Shown here: piece by piece, positions 6,882 to 7,512 of the stretch
Numbering within the stretch: position 1 is the stretch's first letter
How the letters are laid out: each line of letters starts with the position of its first letter
Program-made: the position numbers and the translations under genes
Notes under the pieces: model-generated
Told to the model about the DNA's origin: nothing
The model's input: the letters and a program-made list of their open reading frames with translations, nothing else
Database searches by the model: none
NCBI GenBank assembly: GCA_002364975.1
Contig: DEYT01000004.1
Span: 1 to 7,512 of the forward strand
Direction: 5' to 3'
Length of the DNA: 7,512 nt
Source: Opitutia bacterium UBA3151
GTDB lineage: Bacteria > Verrucomicrobiota > Verrucomicrobiia > Opitutales > Seribacteraceae

Positions 6882-7512
6882 AAAAAGAAAGCCCGAATCG
6901 TAAAAAAATCTTTTGCCCAATATGGTGACTCCCCTTTTGGAAGAGGATGCCTGCGTGTGCGTCGATTGGTGGAGGAAAGTGCCCGCTCTATCGAAGTGAC
7001 CACGGAGTATGTCCACTTCCTGCACTGGGATCACCATCAAAACGGACATACGACCTCTGATCGCATGAAGAAAGAAATTGATCAACCTGTCGCCCAGTTG
7101 ATCCTTGATTTGGAAGAAAGAGGACTTCTAGACCGTACCCTAGTGATCCCAGCCAACGAATTCAGCCAAGACATGATGATCGAAGGCGTACATGGATCCA
7201 ATGCCAGGGACCAGTCCCGAGCACGTACTGACAAACTCAAAGAAATGAAACAACATGGATTTGCACCACTACTTTAAAGTTGGAACCAGTATTGCAATGT
7301 TTGGAGGTGGAGTAAAAAAGGGTTTTATTTATGGAAAAACCGTAGTGAACCACCCCTTATGGCCGTAGAGAATCCGCTCTCCATCGAAGACTTGCATGCC
7401 ACGATCTAGACCGCTATGGGGATCCACCCCAAGACCGCTTATGAGGTTGAAAAACGCGCTTTCTATGCGACCAAAGACGGAATTGGCGAGGCCGCGACCG
7501 AGATCTTTGCCT
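6882..7512 (+). pseudogene. Decayed C-terminal remnant of a DUF1501-family protein
   Basis: Conceptual translation across frames gives about 210 residues resembling the C-terminal half of DUF1501 proteins (Pfam PF07394, alkaline-phosphatase/sulfatase-like fold, usually exported). Recognisable elements are YGDSPFGRGCL, RRLVE, IEVTTEY, WDHHQNGH, EIDQPVAQLILDLEERGLLD, ANEFSQDMMIEG, FGGGVKKGFIYGKT, AVENPLSIEDLHATI and EVEKRAFYATKDG. The reading frame is broken. One extra T in the run at 7260-7262 ends the frame at 7277 and shifts the homology to a second frame. Near 7354-7358 a loss of 1 nt (or gain of 2) returns it to the first frame. A TAG at 7407-7409 then interrupts, where the family usually has Tyr or Phe. 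The 5' half is absent: in-frame similarity fades near 6882-6891, after a stop at 6873. Base quality cannot be judged here, but three lesions plus truncation make a true pseudogene likelier than sequencing error. The end of the gene runs past the window. Confidence 0.85.

Noticed and set aside
7254..7280. Programmed frameshifting at the T-run as an explanation for the broken DUF1501 frame.
   Set aside because: There is no classic slippery heptamer or following pseudoknot seen, and the later second shift and TAG would also need explaining; decay is simpler.

Overview
The window carries eight protein-coding loci and looks like a stretch of bacterial chromosome. By eye it has moderate GC content. 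Three things suggest a member of the Planctomycetota-Verrucomicrobiota-Lentisphaerota group: a Tat-type exported sugar isomerase/epimerase-like protein, a DUF1501-family remnant, and an exported lactonase propeller. This placement is an inference from gene content and was not tested by phylogeny. No RNA gene, CRISPR array, insertion sequence or convincing terminator was seen.

Region 1 (1-2157, + strand) is the end of a folate biosynthesis operon. It holds the C-terminal part of a class IV aminotransferase/aminodeoxychorismate lyase (pabC-like), then folP, folB and folK. The first and last pairs overlap, by 14 nt (pabC/folP) and 29 nt (folB/folK), and 22 nt separate folP from folB. The cluster supplies p-aminobenzoate, makes and cleaves dihydroneopterin, activates the pterin with pyrophosphate, and joins the two halves to give dihydropteroate. 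The order matches the Bacillus-type pab-fol operon, so pabA/pabB-type genes are expected upstream of the window.

Region 2 (2233-3345, + strand) is a single gene for an exported seven-bladed propeller of the 6-phosphogluconolactonase/lactonase family. It ends 3 nt from the stop codon of the convergent gene in region 3.

Region 3 (3349-6856, - strand) reads, in transcription order, as a Tat-exported TIM-barrel sugar phosphate isomerase/epimerase-like protein, a Rossmann-fold FAD-dependent amine-oxidase-type oxidoreductase, and a DASH-type cryptochrome/photolyase. The gaps are 21 and 55 nt, so the three could be one transcript. The two flavoproteins form a plausible light or photo-oxidation pair. 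The isomerase has no obvious link to them.

Region 4 (about 6882-7512, + strand) is the decayed C-terminal part of a DUF1501-family protein. It lacks its 5' end and carries two compensating frameshifts and an in-frame stop. Its truncated end lies just upstream of the isomerase start, so the promoter of the - strand genes probably lies within the remnant.

Nothing here amounts to a clearly new biological system. The points most worth a second look are the decaying DUF1501 gene and its junction, the flavoprotein pair, a few substitutions at family-conserved positions, and the non-ATG overlapping start of folK.
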